DNA of 64,000 nucleotides, from assembly GCF_027594545.1 (NCBI RefSeq), contig NZ_CP115160.1, forward strand, positions 877,001 through 941,000, in the 5' to 3' direction. The notes beneath the pieces are model-generated. The model made no database searches and was not told the origin of the DNA. It saw nothing but the letters and a program-made list of their open reading frames with translations. This document shows positions 50,865 through 59,602 of this stretch, in pieces; position 1 is the stretch's first letter, and each line of letters opens with the position of its first letter. Origin of the DNA: Algoriphagus sp. TR-M9 (GTDB lineage: Bacteria > Bacteroidota > Bacteroidia > Cytophagales > Cyclobacteriaceae). The position numbers and the translations under genes were made by a program.

Positions 50865-50889
50865 AACCATCAATCTTAACCTTGATAAG

Positions 50890-50922
50890 CCCCGGGAAGC
50901 CAAAACATGTATATTCCCGGGG
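50890..50922. promoter_or_regulatory. GC-rich stem-loop before the BASS carrier gene
   Basis: Perfect 9-bp arms CCCCGGGAA and TTCCCGGGG with a 15-base loop, 25 bases past the enolase stop. An A-rich and not T-rich tail follows, so it is a weak terminator at best and may stabilise an upstream mRNA end. Confidence 0.55.
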
Positions 50923-50960
50923 TATTTCAAAAAAAAGCTTTCACCCAAAATACCTAAACC

Positions 50961-52049
50961 TTGAATCCAAAAATTGCAAAGGCACTTTCGATTATCGCAG
51001 GAGTGCTATTTATTTCAGCCCTGGCTGTCAGTATTTTCTCAGCTATTTCTAATGCCGGATTTCTATGGATCGGCTTTTTCTTTAGTTGTGCCATTTCATT
51101 TTTGGGGTATCCCAAGCTGAAAGGCTATGCTTACTCCATGATGATCTTTGGTTCGGTGACTTTGGCGCTGTATTTCCCGCAGTATTTTGTAGAGTATAAT
51201 GGGTTTAAATTCAGTGCTTTGATCGTTCCTCTGATTCAGATTATTATGTTCGGCATGGGGACTTCCATGAGTATCAAAGATTTTCTGGGAGTAGTGAAAA
51301 TGCCCAAAGGTGTGTTGATAGGTGTACTTTGCCAGTTTACCATTATGCCATTCGTAGGTTTTGCACTGGCAAAGTCGAGTGGCTTTCCTCCGGAAATAGC
51401 AGCAGGAATGATTTTGATAGGATGCTCACCTAGCGGAATGGCTTCCAATGTGATGAGTTTTCTGGCGAAAGCAAATCTGGCACTTTCGATCACTGTGACC
51501 TCGGTGACCACATTGCTGGCTCCCTTTGTGACCCCGTTTTTGATGGGTTGGCTAGCAGGGGAATTTGTGGAAATCAATGTGCTGGACATGATGTTCAGCA
51601 TTGTGAAGATGGTCATCATTCCTATAGGTGCTGGTTTGCTTTTCAATTATTTCTTACGGGGTAAAGCCCAATGGCTGGATGATTTGATGCCAATCATTTC
51701 TATGGCTGCTATTGCACTGATCCTGGTGGTGATCGTAGCTGCGGGTAGAGATAGTCTTTTGGATATAGGACCTTTACTTATTGTCATGGTGATTTTTCAT
51801 AATCTCATAGGTTACGTGCTGGGATATTGGGCCAGTAGGTTGTTCAGGTTGGATGAGAAAGATTGCAGAACCATAGCTATAGAAGTGGGGATGCAAAATG
51901 GAGGTCTGGCCTCTGGGATAGCCAAAGAAATGGGTAAAATCGCTACTGTAGGTCTCGCGCCGGCGGTTTTCGGACCGTGGATGAATGTCACTGGATCTAT
52001 CTTAGCTTCCTATTGGCACAAAAAGCCTTTGGATGACTCGGACTCCTAA
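50961..52049 (+). CDS. Bile acid:sodium symporter (BASS)-family carrier
   Basis: 362 residues from a TTG start at 50961; the first ATG would remove the first two helices. Ten or so membrane segments with the family blocks GMGTSMSIKDF, GCSPSGMASNVMSFLAKAN (the sodium/substrate crossover region) and IEVGMQNGGLASGIA. Besides bile acids, members carry pyruvate and other keto acids (plant BASS2), pantothenate and sulfonates. At the end of a locus for exported dehydratases and aldolase-like enzymes, import of a keto acid product is the most attractive role. That part is inference. Confidence 0.88.
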   Translation: MNPKIAKALSIIAGVLFISALAVSIFSAISNAGFLWIGFFFSCAISFLGYPKLKGYAYSMMIFGSVTLALYFPQYFVEYNGFKFSALIVPLIQIIMFGMGTSMSIKDFLGVVKMPKGVLIGVLCQFTIMPFVGFALAKSSGFPPEIAAGMILIGCSPSGMASNVMSFLAKANLALSITVTSVTTLLAPFVTPFLMGWLAGEFVEINVLDMMFSIVKMVIIPIGAGLLFNYFLRGKAQWLDDLMPIISMAAIALILVVIVAAGRDSLLDIGPLLIVMVIFHNLIGYVLGYWASRLFRLDEKDCRTIAIEVGMQNGGLASGIAKEMGKIATVGLAPAVFGPWMNVTGSILASYWHKKPLDDSDS

Positions 52050-52062
52050 TTGATAAAAAAAG

Positions 52063-52096
52063 AGGCAGCCACTAACTTAATGGGCTGCCTTTTTCC
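52063..52096. terminator. Bidirectional rho-independent terminator
   Basis: Eight-base arms AGGCAGCC/GGCTGCCT with T-runs on both strands (TTTTT on plus, CTTTTTTT on minus). It closes the BASS gene and the convergent gene ending at 52159. Confidence 0.8.
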
Positions 52097-52158
52097 GAAT
52101 TAGAAACCATTATTTGAAAGAGCTGAGGTGATACTTCAACTTTTGCTTTTTTTGATGA

Positions 52159-52932
52159 TTAATTATTAGACCACTGAGGAGTTTTTCCCTTGAGGGTCTT
52201 TCTGTAATAAGGTTGTTTTTTATGTAATAGGCTGCGCATTTTGATTCGATAGAAATCATAGCCGATTACGATAATTAGAAAAATGCAGACAATATAGAAT
52301 ACGTTATAGGCGATGGTGAGGTAGATGTAACCTGCCGTTACGCCTCCTGAAAGGTAGGAGACCATAATGCTTACCAGAAGTGCCCATTTATTTCTCAATT
52401 GCTTGTTTTCTCTATTCTCTTTTTTGGTGAAAAGCGAAGCTAATATTCCTAAATCAGTGGTCAGCCCTGTCAAGTGAGTGGTTTTGACAGCTGAATTTGA
52501 AATGGTAGCAGTAAGTCCATTTTGTATACCCATCGCAAATAGCATGCTGCTGACCATCAGCTCGGTTTCCAGCAAGGTTTCTTTATAGTAGTATTGGATG
52601 TAGGTGCCCACTGCAAGTAAGCATAGGATTTCCAGTAAAATAGGGAGGGAATGTGCCAAGTAGGCATTTTTCTTACGGAAATTGATCACGATTAAGTTCG
52701 AAGTGAAATTCCCAAAGAAAAAAAGGAAAATCCAGCCAAATACCACCAATGCCTGGTACCAATTGCCATGGGAAATCTCCTGCGCTAGAATGGCGTAATG
52801 TCCGGTTACATTTGAAGTGAACGCGAAAAATATAATTACCGATATCACATTGACCATGCCTGCTGAAAAAGCTGTGAGTGCGCCAAGTTGGATGTTTTCT
52901 TTCAGGGTTCTATCGTGGTGCTTGCTGATCAT
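52159..52932 (-). CDS. YoaK-family (DUF1275) membrane protein
   Basis: 257 residues with six or seven hydrophobic segments. The family blocks are visible: GALTAFSAGMVNVISVIIFFAFTSNVTGHY near the N-terminus, GIQNGLTATISNSAVKTTHLTGLTTDLG in the middle. YoaK-type proteins are inner-membrane proteins of unknown function. Six bases follow the small gene upstream, so the two are probably cotranscribed with the next one. Confidence 0.87.
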   Translation of the reverse strand: MISKHHDRTLKENIQLGALTAFSAGMVNVISVIIFFAFTSNVTGHYAILAQEISHGNWYQALVVFGWIFLFFFGNFTSNLIVINFRKKNAYLAHSLPILLEILCLLAVGTYIQYYYKETLLETELMVSSMLFAMGIQNGLTATISNSAVKTTHLTGLTTDLGILASLFTKKENRENKQLRNKWALLVSIMVSYLSGGVTAGYIYLTIAYNVFYIVCIFLIIVIGYDFYRIKMRSLLHKKQPYYRKTLKGKTPQWSNN

Positions 52933-52938
52933 GTAGAT

Positions 52939-53406
52939 TTAGGATTGAATCCTTTTGAAGGTCATTTTCATTATTCCTCTCACCTGCATGTCAAAACTGA
53001 AATGCAAAACCATGTGATCGGCACTTAATTCCTGTATTTCATAATACTCTAATGCTTCTCCTGACCCGCCTATTTGAAGTATGTTTCCCCGGCCTTTCAA
53101 AGTCCAATGGAGCTCTTTATGGGTGTTTTGTCCTTCCATTTCCAGGGTTTCACTGTCATAAAACTTCCAGGTTTCTGCTTTATGGATGACTAGATTTTTG
53201 CTGATTTCTTCTTTGATATGATCAGTGACCATGATGTCAAATCCTTCACCCTTGTTATGTAAGGAGTCTAGTTTTTCATATTCCCAGGACACTTCTTGCC
53301 ATTCCCCTAGCATGAGATCTACAGGACTTTCCTGCAGGGAGAGGAAAGTAAAATAAAGCCCTGCGATAAGGGTAAAGGTGCTTGGGTATAGAATTTTGGT
53401 CAGCAT
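52939..53406 (-). CDS. Lipocalin-like hypothetical protein
   Basis: 155 residues with an N-terminal hydrophobic segment (about 7-24) serving as signal or anchor, then DLMLGEWQEVSWEY and a run of beta strands (ETWKFYDSETLEMEG, LHWTLKGRGNILQIGG, MVLHFSFD) that resemble lipocalin-like proteins of Bacteroidota. Function unknown. It lies between a Usp-like gene (11 bases upstream) and yoaK (six bases downstream) in one apparent operon. Confidence 0.65.
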   Translation of the reverse strand: MLTKILYPSTFTLIAGLYFTFLSLQESPVDLMLGEWQEVSWEYEKLDSLHNKGEGFDIMVTDHIKEEISKNLVIHKAETWKFYDSETLEMEGQNTHKELHWTLKGRGNILQIGGSGEALEYYEIQELSADHMVLHFSFDMQVRGIMKMTFKRIQS

Positions 53407-53417
53407 GATTGGTGGGG

Positions 53418-53933
53418 TTAGTGTGCCATCTGCCCGTGCGTGAAAAACAATGCTGATAGCTCATCTTGCTGGTTTCCCGCATTGGGTTGGTTGGCACTGT
53501 CCCAGTTCATTTCTACCAGATTGATTTTGCTTCTGGTCAAAAAGGGAATCAAACTGAAACTGCTAGAGTTTTTTAATTTGAAAGTGTAGTGGGTGGAGTA
53601 GTAAGCTTCGGCGATTTGATTGCCTTCCAGGTAGTTTTGGAAGGCGTTTTGGTTAGTGCCGCTGAATAGATCTAATGACATCTGTTCGATGATGCTGTCA
53701 TACTTTTCCATCAGTAATTTGCAGCAGGATTTGAATTCAGGACTTTCCAGTTGATCTAAGGCCCTGCTTTTGGAATAAAAAAGTAATTCAGTAATGGATG
53801 AAGACATCCACTGGCCATAGACCAGAATTACCCTTAATTTTTCACCTGATTGTTGGTTTTTTTGCAGTGCTAACTTCACTAGATTCAGTGAGTCTACAGT
53901 GAAATCGGTTGGTATTAAGATTGTCTTAGCCAT
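53418..53933 (-). CDS. Divergent universal-stress-protein-like protein
   Basis: 171 residues. The start MAKTILIPTDFTVDSLNLVKLALQ and the next strand LRVILVYG match the beginning of UspA domains, but the ATP-binding GxxGx9G(S/T) motif near the C-terminus is missing and the tail is Ser/Asn/Gln rich. It is probably a non-nucleotide-binding relative. First gene of a three-gene group with the lipocalin-like protein and YoaK. Confidence 0.6.
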   Translation of the reverse strand: MAKTILIPTDFTVDSLNLVKLALQKNQQSGEKLRVILVYGQWMSSSITELLFYSKSRALDQLESPEFKSCCKLLMEKYDSIIEQMSLDLFSGTNQNAFQNYLEGNQIAEAYYSTHYTFKLKNSSSFSLIPFLTRSKINLVEMNWDSANQPNAGNQQDELSALFFTHGQMAH

Positions 53934-54045
53934 TACTCCTGTATGATTGGTTGAACAGGGGCTAAATTATTACCTACCCATTAGAATGGTTTAAGGATGA
54001 GATTAAGATCCTATTAGAATCTCCAGCCTTGATATTAAAATGAGA

Positions 54046-55422
54046 TTAGAGAACAAAATCACCTTTTGGTAGTCTTATTTCTACCGTGGTGCCTCTATTT
54101 AGGGATGATGATACCTTTAACTCCCCGTCATGGATCCTCACTATATTTCTGGCCAAGGGCAATCCTATTCCATGTCCTTCGTGATTGATGGTGTTAGAAG
54201 CTCGGAAATAAGGATCATAGATGTACTCCATTTCATCTGGAGGTATACCTATTCCGTCGTCTTTCACTATGATAATAATGTTTCCATCCATGACTGCCAG
54301 GGCAATGTTGACTGGTTTACCGTCTGAGTATTTGCAGGCATTCAGTACGATATTAGACACCGCCAGATGGAGCAGTTGTTCATTGCCTAGTACTTTGAGT
54401 AAAAGTGGGTTTTCTGGCAATAGACTGAAATCCAGGCATATTTTATTCTTGGTCTGGATTTTTTCCACAGTTTCTTTGACATCCAGAATCAGTTGATCCA
54501 TTCTTACTTTTCCGAACTTCTGGCGCTTACCATCAAATCCGGTTTGTGCCAAAAGCAGTAAGGCTTGAGTTTTTTGCTGTAGTTTTTCTGCCTCTCCAAG
54601 AATGGTTTGTAGAGATTCTATGTAGTCTTCAGGTTGCCTGGCCTTGGAGAGTGTCACGTCTGCTTCTCCTATGATAGAAGTCAATGGAGTGTTGAGCTCA
54701 TGAGAGGCGTTGCTGATGAAATTTTTCTGTGTTTCAAAGGAGGTTTCCAACCTGTTGAGCATGTCATTGAAGGTCTGGGCCAGCTCTCGGACTGCATCGT
54801 TGTTTTCTGGTACTTCCAATCTCATGTGCAGATTCTCTGACCCTATTTTTTTGGTCTTCTTGATGATGTTTTGGATGGGCTCAATGATTTTTCTGGAAAA
54901 CATCACAGAGAAGATCACAATCAAAAGAAAGGCAATCGCCAAAGAAGTGAATATCAGGTTTCTCAAATAGGCCAAGTGGTGGGTGATGAAATAGTTCTCG
55001 GCAGAAAGTATAACTAGATGTTCCTTTTGGTCTTCAGTCTTATAAATAGTCCCGTAAAAGAAAGTGTTTTGGTGGCTGTACGTTCCTATTCCCTCCTCGA
55101 CTACTTCTCTTAAAAATGATTTGTTGTAGGATGTCAACCTACGATCATCGATTAGGTTTTCTTGTTCGATATCTTCTAGAATGATGTGTTGCTCATTGGT
55201 GAGGGGTTCCAGGTAGTCTTGCCGCAGCTGCTGAACCACATTGCTGTCTTTTTGCTTTTCAAGTTCAATCTTGGCTGTGGCTATGGCACGTATTTCAAGT
55301 CTTTTGTAGAAATCTGTGAATGCAAATCTGGAAATGGAATAATAGATGAAACCACTGAAAAGCAGCGTATAGCCTATGAAAGCGGTGAGGAGAATGTAGA
55401 TGATTTTATTTTGGAGCTTCAT
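54046..55422 (-). CDS. HAMP-domain sensor histidine kinase
   Basis: 458 residues. Two membrane helices (about 8-29 and 153-175) flank a periplasmic sensor of about 120 residues. HAMP follows to about 228, then HisKA with the phosphorylated His241 in SNASHELNTPLTS and the HATPase domain (NIVLNACKYSDG, VKDDGIGIPPDE, GHGIGLPLARNI). It overlaps the response regulator gene by four bases and forms a two-component pair with it. The signal is unknown. Confidence 0.93.
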   Translation of the reverse strand: MKLQNKIIYILLTAFIGYTLLFSGFIYYSISRFAFTDFYKRLEIRAIATAKIELEKQKDSNVVQQLRQDYLEPLTNEQHIILEDIEQENLIDDRRLTSYNKSFLREVVEEGIGTYSHQNTFFYGTIYKTEDQKEHLVILSAENYFITHHLAYLRNLIFTSLAIAFLLIVIFSVMFSRKIIEPIQNIIKKTKKIGSENLHMRLEVPENNDAVRELAQTFNDMLNRLETSFETQKNFISNASHELNTPLTSIIGEADVTLSKARQPEDYIESLQTILGEAEKLQQKTQALLLLAQTGFDGKRQKFGKVRMDQLILDVKETVEKIQTKNKICLDFSLLPENPLLLKVLGNEQLLHLAVSNIVLNACKYSDGKPVNIALAVMDGNIIIIVKDDGIGIPPDEMEYIYDPYFRASNTINHEGHGIGLPLARNIVRIHDGELKVSSSLNRGTTVEIRLPKGDFVL

Positions 55423-56111
55423 TGGTACTCTTTTAGTACATATCCCATTCCTATGACCGTCTGGATCAGTTTTTGGCTGCCGTATTTGTCCAGCTTTTTA
55501 CGGAGGTAGTTTACATAGACATCTACCACATTTGTCCCCATATCGAAGTTCACCCCCCAGACCTCATGAAGCATGTCCACTCGGGATAGTACTTTTCTTG
55601 GGTTTTTCATGAACATGAGTAGCAATCTAAATTCTGTGGAGGTTAGCGATAGCTCATTTCCATTTCTGAAAACGGTTTTTTCAGTGTTATCCAAAACCAG
55701 GTCTGCAAATTTGAAAACTTCATTCTCCTGCTCGGGTTCACCGGTTTTACCGCCTCTTCTCAGCAAGGTCTTAATTCTAGCCTGCAGCTCGATAAACTTA
55801 AAGGGCTTCACCAGGTAATCATCGGCTCCTGAGTCTAAGCCTATGACTACATTTTCTGTACTGCCCATCGCCGACAGAAAAAGGATAGGTACTTCAGTGT
55901 TTTCCTGTCTGATCTTTCTGCAAACTTCCAGACCATTGATGTTAGGAAGCATAATGTCCAATATGATCAGATCAAACTGGCTCTTCAAGGCTAGCTGAAG
56001 CCCCATCGCCCCGTCCATGGCGACAGTAACTTCAAATCCATTTTCTGTCAGGCCTTTATTGATGAAACTACAGACTCGGGTGTCGTCTTCTACTAGAAGT
56101 ATTTTTTTCAA
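55419..56111 (-). CDS. OmpR-family response regulator
   Basis: 230 residues. The receiver domain has the acidic pair Glu8-Asp9-Asp10, phospho-acceptor Asp52 (LIILDIMLP) and the lysine of DDYLVKPF. A winged-helix DNA-binding domain follows (LTSTEFRLLLMFMKNPRKVLSR, VVDVYVNYLRKKLDKYG). It works with the kinase encoded directly after it. The upstream NTF2-like gene is 26 bases away and may be cotranscribed. Confidence 0.94.
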   Translation of the reverse strand: MKKILLVEDDTRVCSFINKGLTENGFEVTVAMDGAMGLQLALKSQFDLIILDIMLPNINGLEVCRKIRQENTEVPILFLSAMGSTENVVIGLDSGADDYLVKPFKFIELQARIKTLLRRGGKTGEPEQENEVFKFADLVLDNTEKTVFRNGNELSLTSTEFRLLLMFMKNPRKVLSRVDMLHEVWGVNFDMGTNVVDVYVNYLRKKLDKYGSQKLIQTVIGMGYVLKEYQ

Positions 56112-56137
56112 CGTAGCGTGGTTTAATTGATGTGGGA

Positions 56138-56557
56138 TTAGGGTAGTTTATAGGCTTGACGTGCCAGTAATTTCCACTTTCCCTTTTCTTTTTGCCAAAC
56201 TAGCATTACACCGATTTTGATGGAATTTGCATTGCCACCGTCCAGCACATCTGCTACGAGATTGTGGCGTACTATGGCTATGTTTTTATCCACATATATG
56301 CTTTGGTCCTCAAACTCAGCAGTGGCAAAATCAGATGCACCACTTACCAGTGCTTCTATAAACTGTGCCTGATTCTCTAGCTTTCCGCTTGAGTGACCAT
56401 AGCTGAGATGGATGGAACTGATCTCCGAAAGATTGGCTACTGTGGGATCTATAAGCGCGAGTCTAAGTTTTTCGACTTGGTTTTGAACATCTTTTTCAGC
56501 TTGCGCAAAAACTACAGTGCTGCAAAGTAAAAGTGCTATTGTCAATAGGTTTTTCAT
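56138..56557 (-). CDS. Secreted NTF2-like (DUF4440-type) protein
   Basis: 139 residues. Signal peptide MKNLLTIALLLCSTVVFAQ, then the cone-fold pattern EKDVQNQVEKLRLALIDPT and strands ending in WQKEKGKWKLLARQAYKLP, typical of the small NTF2-like proteins common in Bacteroidota. A role as a small-molecule binder or enzyme in the periplasm is possible. It sits between a cupin gene and the two-component genes and may be their target or partner. Confidence 0.75.
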   Translation of the reverse strand: MKNLLTIALLLCSTVVFAQAEKDVQNQVEKLRLALIDPTVANLSEISSIHLSYGHSSGKLENQAQFIEALVSGASDFATAEFEDQSIYVDKNIAIVRHNLVADVLDGGNANSIKIGVMLVWQKEKGKWKLLARQAYKLP

Positions 56558-56595
56558 GGGTTTGGGATGGGTTTTTTGTTGATAAATAGGTCAGG

Positions 56596-56892
56596 TTATT
56601 TTTCCTGTACGATGGTAAAGATATTCTTTTCTTTCACGCCTTTGACTTTGTGCTCCACCAGCACAGGAATTTCATAAGTATCAAATTCTTCTAGGTGTAT
56701 CACTTCCTCATTGATGTAAAAGTTGATTTCGCCCCTGAGTACGGTCAGTGTAGACGGGACATTTGCGGTATGCTCTTTCAAATATTGATCTTGGATAAGG
56801 CCTATAGCAAAGTAGTTCAATTTGTCAGATCGCTGGATTGGGCATACCGAGGGGCGATCGTTTCGGAAGGGGAGTTGGTCTAAAATATTCAT
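56596..56892 (-). CDS. Small cupin-fold protein
   Basis: 98 residues from the ATG at 56892 (open to 56922). The single cupin pattern is seen as ANVPSTLTVLRGEINFYINEEVIHLEEFDTYEIPVLVEHKV. The usual metal-binding histidines of cupin motif 1 are reduced, with one His in KEHTANVP and one in VEHKV, so metal binding is uncertain. The role is unknown. It leads the group with the NTF2-like and two-component genes. Confidence 0.7.
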   Translation of the reverse strand: MNILDQLPFRNDRPSVCPIQRSDKLNYFAIGLIQDQYLKEHTANVPSTLTVLRGEINFYINEEVIHLEEFDTYEIPVLVEHKVKGVKEKNIFTIVQEK

Positions 56893-56990
56893 GGAGTATA
56901 GGGGTTGATTGCCAATAGACATTGTTCATGAATATACATAACCTTTCGCAAATACGCATGCAAACCCAGATCCTTCCCATAAATGGGGTG

Positions 56991-57857
56991 TTAGAAAGGC
57001 TCGATGTGGATCAGTACATTGCCAAGCTCAGGGATTTCCTTGCAGAGTCTGTCCTTCAGCAGGTGCGAGATCCTGTGTCCTTCAGTCACGCTGAGTTCAC
57101 CTACCACCAAGGCGTGAAGATCCACATGGTACTCCATACCAGCTTTTCGGATAAAACACTTTTCCGTTCCCTTCACCCCAGGTACGGTGAGGGCAATTTC
57201 CCGGATATGCTTGGTCAATTCCTCGTAATTATTTTCATCCATCACCTCGCTGAGTGCCGGACGGAAGATTCTATAACAATTAAAAAGTATAAAAGCCACA
57301 GCAAACAAGGCCGCATAATCATCTGCTACTTCAAAACCTTCTCCCCCAAAGACAGCAATTATAATCCCAACAAATGCAGCTACAGAGGTAATCGCATCGC
57401 TTCGGTGATGCCAGGCCTCAGCTTTCAAGGCTGAACTATTCAGTTTCTTGCTTCTACGCATCACCACCTGAAAGGAAATCTCCTTCCAAAGGATAATACC
57501 CGCCAAAACAATCAAGGTAAAAGGGCGGGGCGATTCATGAGGAGTGATGATATGCTGATAGGCCTGCCAGCCAATGGTGCAGGCTGAAATAATCAAGAAA
57601 ACCACGACCAAAAAGGTGATCAATGGTTCTGCTTTGCCATGGCCATAGGGGTGATTTTCATCGGCAGGTTTAGAAGAATACCTCAGTCCTACCAAAACCA
57701 AAAGTGATGCAAATACATCTACCACTGACTCTATCCCGTCTGCAATCAAAGCATACGAATGCCCAAATATCCCAGCTGTAAACTTGATGGCAGCCAGTAG
57801 GGCATTGCCTAGCATGCTGAAAATTACGGTTCTTGCTGCGAGATTGGAATTGCTCAT
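56991..57857 (-). CDS. Cation diffusion facilitator (CDF) family transporter
   Basis: 288 residues. Six membrane helices in the first 200 residues and a cytoplasmic ferredoxin-like domain at the end. The metal site of helix 2 is read in ALIADGIESVVDV and that of helix 5 in EAWHHRSDAITS, with the HPYGHGKAEPL loop between helices 2 and 3. CDF proteins export zinc, iron, manganese or cobalt by proton exchange. The HxxxD site in helix 5 fits zinc-type transport, though selectivity is not certain. Confidence 0.93.
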   Translation of the reverse strand: MSNSNLAARTVIFSMLGNALLAAIKFTAGIFGHSYALIADGIESVVDVFASLLVLVGLRYSSKPADENHPYGHGKAEPLITFLVVVFLIISACTIGWQAYQHIITPHESPRPFTLIVLAGIILWKEISFQVVMRRSKKLNSSALKAEAWHHRSDAITSVAAFVGIIIAVFGGEGFEVADDYAALFAVAFILFNCYRIFRPALSEVMDENNYEELTKHIREIALTVPGVKGTEKCFIRKAGMEYHVDLHALVVGELSVTEGHRISHLLKDRLCKEIPELGNVLIHIEPF

Positions 57858-58030
57858 GGGCTAGTTTTGGGGACAGAAACTTTTTCTGTTGCAGACTTAA
57901 TGGGTTAGGATTTGAAGTTTTTGGGATAGAATAACCCAAAGAAGAAACAAATGAATCCCTTTTTGCTAACATTTCCACCCCTTTTTAGAAGAGTGGAGTA
58001 CATACTTTTAGGGAAAATTAAATTCTACCC

Positions 58031-59449
58031 ATGAATAACCGATTTAAGGCAATATTACTCCTCTTTTTGTGCAGCACGTTTTTTTTCTCCTGCGGAGAAG
58101 ATGAAGAAGCAGAACCAATAACCCTATCCCTTTCCGAGGAAATTTTAAATTTCAATGCTGAAGGGGGATCGCAGACTTTTTCGATTACCAGCAATTCTTC
58201 TTGGACAATTGAAACTTCAGTTCTAAACGCCGAGGTTACTCCCCGGTCCGGAACTGGAAATGGAGAAGTTACTGTAACGCTGGGCTTAAATGATATAGAA
58301 ACCTCAATTACTTTTTATGTGGAAGTAAAGGCGGGAAGTATACAGAAAGAGGTGGCTGTGGTTCAGGAACCGGCTGAGCCTCAGTTTCCGGATTATTACA
58401 TACCGGCTGATCAAACAGGGATGAGGGATGTCCCAAATCTGGAGCTGGCCATGGACATGGGCTATGGTTGGAATCTCGGCAACACACTGGAAGCGATAGG
58501 AGGAGAGACCGCCTGGGGGAATCCCAAAGCGACCCAAGAGCTAATCGATGCCGTGAAGGCCGCTGGGTTCAATTCAGTGAGGATACCGGTAGCATGGAGC
58601 AAATTTTCTAATCCAGCCACGTTCGAAATAGACCCAGCGTGGATGGCCCGGGTGACCGAGGTGGTAGATTATGTGATAGCAAATGACATGTACGCTCTGC
58701 TGAATATTCACTGGGATGAGGGCTGGATGCAGCCTACTTATGCTCAGCAGGACTATGTAAATGACAGGTTGGAAAAAATGTGGATTCAGATTGCCTTAAA
58801 TTTCCGGGACTATGAGGATCATTTGCTCTTTGCAGGAACTAACGAAGTCATGGTAGAGGGGGATTACGGTACGCCCATACCGGAATATTATCAGGTTCAG
58901 AATTCCTTTAACCAGACATTCGTAGATGCGGTGAGGTCCACTGGTGGAAGAAATTCCTACAGAAATCTAGTGGTTCAAACCTTCAATACCAACATAGATC
59001 ATGGGGTCAATTTTTTTGAATTGCCCGAGGACAAAACAGCGGGGCGATTGATGGTAGAAGCACATTATTACGATCCTTATGAATTTGCACTTCAGGAAAA
59101 TGAAACCATCACCCAGTGGGGTGAAAATGCCACTGATCCTTCCAGAAAAGCAAATTGGGGCGATGAAGCCCATGCAGATGCTCAATTTATGAAAATGAAA
59201 ACCAATTTCGTGGATAAGGGGATTCCAGTGCTGATGGGAGAGTATGGCGCAGTACTAAAGAAAGCCGGGGAGCACCATGAGTATCTGAAGGATTATTTGA
59301 AATACATTACAGAAAGCATGGGAAGGCATGGTCTGGTCCCTTTTTACTGGGACAACGGCTACGCGGGAGATTACGGTTTTGCACTATTTGATAGGCAAAG
59401 CGGGGAGCAGATTCATCCGGATCTGATCAAAGCAGTTACAGGGCAATAA
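58031..59449 (+). CDS. BACON-domain GH5 endoglucanase-like lipoprotein
   Basis: 472 residues. A lipobox ends at Cys21 (TFFFSCGED), a BACON domain covers about 30-115 and the GH5 barrel follows (GYGWNLGNTLEAIGG at 144). Acid/base Glu272 (FAGTNEVM; more usually NEP) and nucleophile Glu404 (VLMGEYGA) are present, as are NIHW (His228) and HYYDPY (His345, Tyr347). It should cut beta-1,4-glucans or related chains at the cell surface. It stands alone, with no SusCD pair nearby. The Val in NEV is an uncommon change beside the catalytic Glu. Confidence 0.92.
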   Translation: MNNRFKAILLLFLCSTFFFSCGEDEEAEPITLSLSEEILNFNAEGGSQTFSITSNSSWTIETSVLNAEVTPRSGTGNGEVTVTLGLNDIETSITFYVEVKAGSIQKEVAVVQEPAEPQFPDYYIPADQTGMRDVPNLELAMDMGYGWNLGNTLEAIGGETAWGNPKATQELIDAVKAAGFNSVRIPVAWSKFSNPATFEIDPAWMARVTEVVDYVIANDMYALLNIHWDEGWMQPTYAQQDYVNDRLEKMWIQIALNFRDYEDHLLFAGTNEVMVEGDYGTPIPEYYQVQNSFNQTFVDAVRSTGGRNSYRNLVVQTFNTNIDHGVNFFELPEDKTAGRLMVEAHYYDPYEFALQENETITQWGENATDPSRKANWGDEAHADAQFMKMKTNFVDKGIPVLMGEYGAVLKKAGEHHEYLKDYLKYITESMGRHGLVPFYWDNGYAGDYGFALFDRQSGEQIHPDLIKAVTGQ

Positions 59450-59550
59450 TTGTCTATGGGAAGTTAAACCACGCCTTAGCGAACCCTTTTGAATAAGCTG
59501 TAATAAAAAGAGGTTAACTGTAAATGTGCCGTGAATCGCCAATAGGTAAG

Positions 59551-59590
59551 AAAAGGCGTCCCAAAGTAATTTAGGACGCCTTTATTATTG
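59551..59590. terminator. Bidirectional rho-independent terminator
   Basis: Arms AAAGGCGTCC / GGACGCCTTT with a 12-nt loop between convergent genes. T-rich on both strands (TTTATTATT on plus, TTTTCTT on minus). Confidence 0.75.
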
Positions 59591-59602
59591 TTTGCGTACC
59601 CT

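Noticed and set aside
56922..57434. 170-residue plus-strand frame
   Set aside because: Antisense to the C-terminal part of the cation diffusion facilitator; no independent support.
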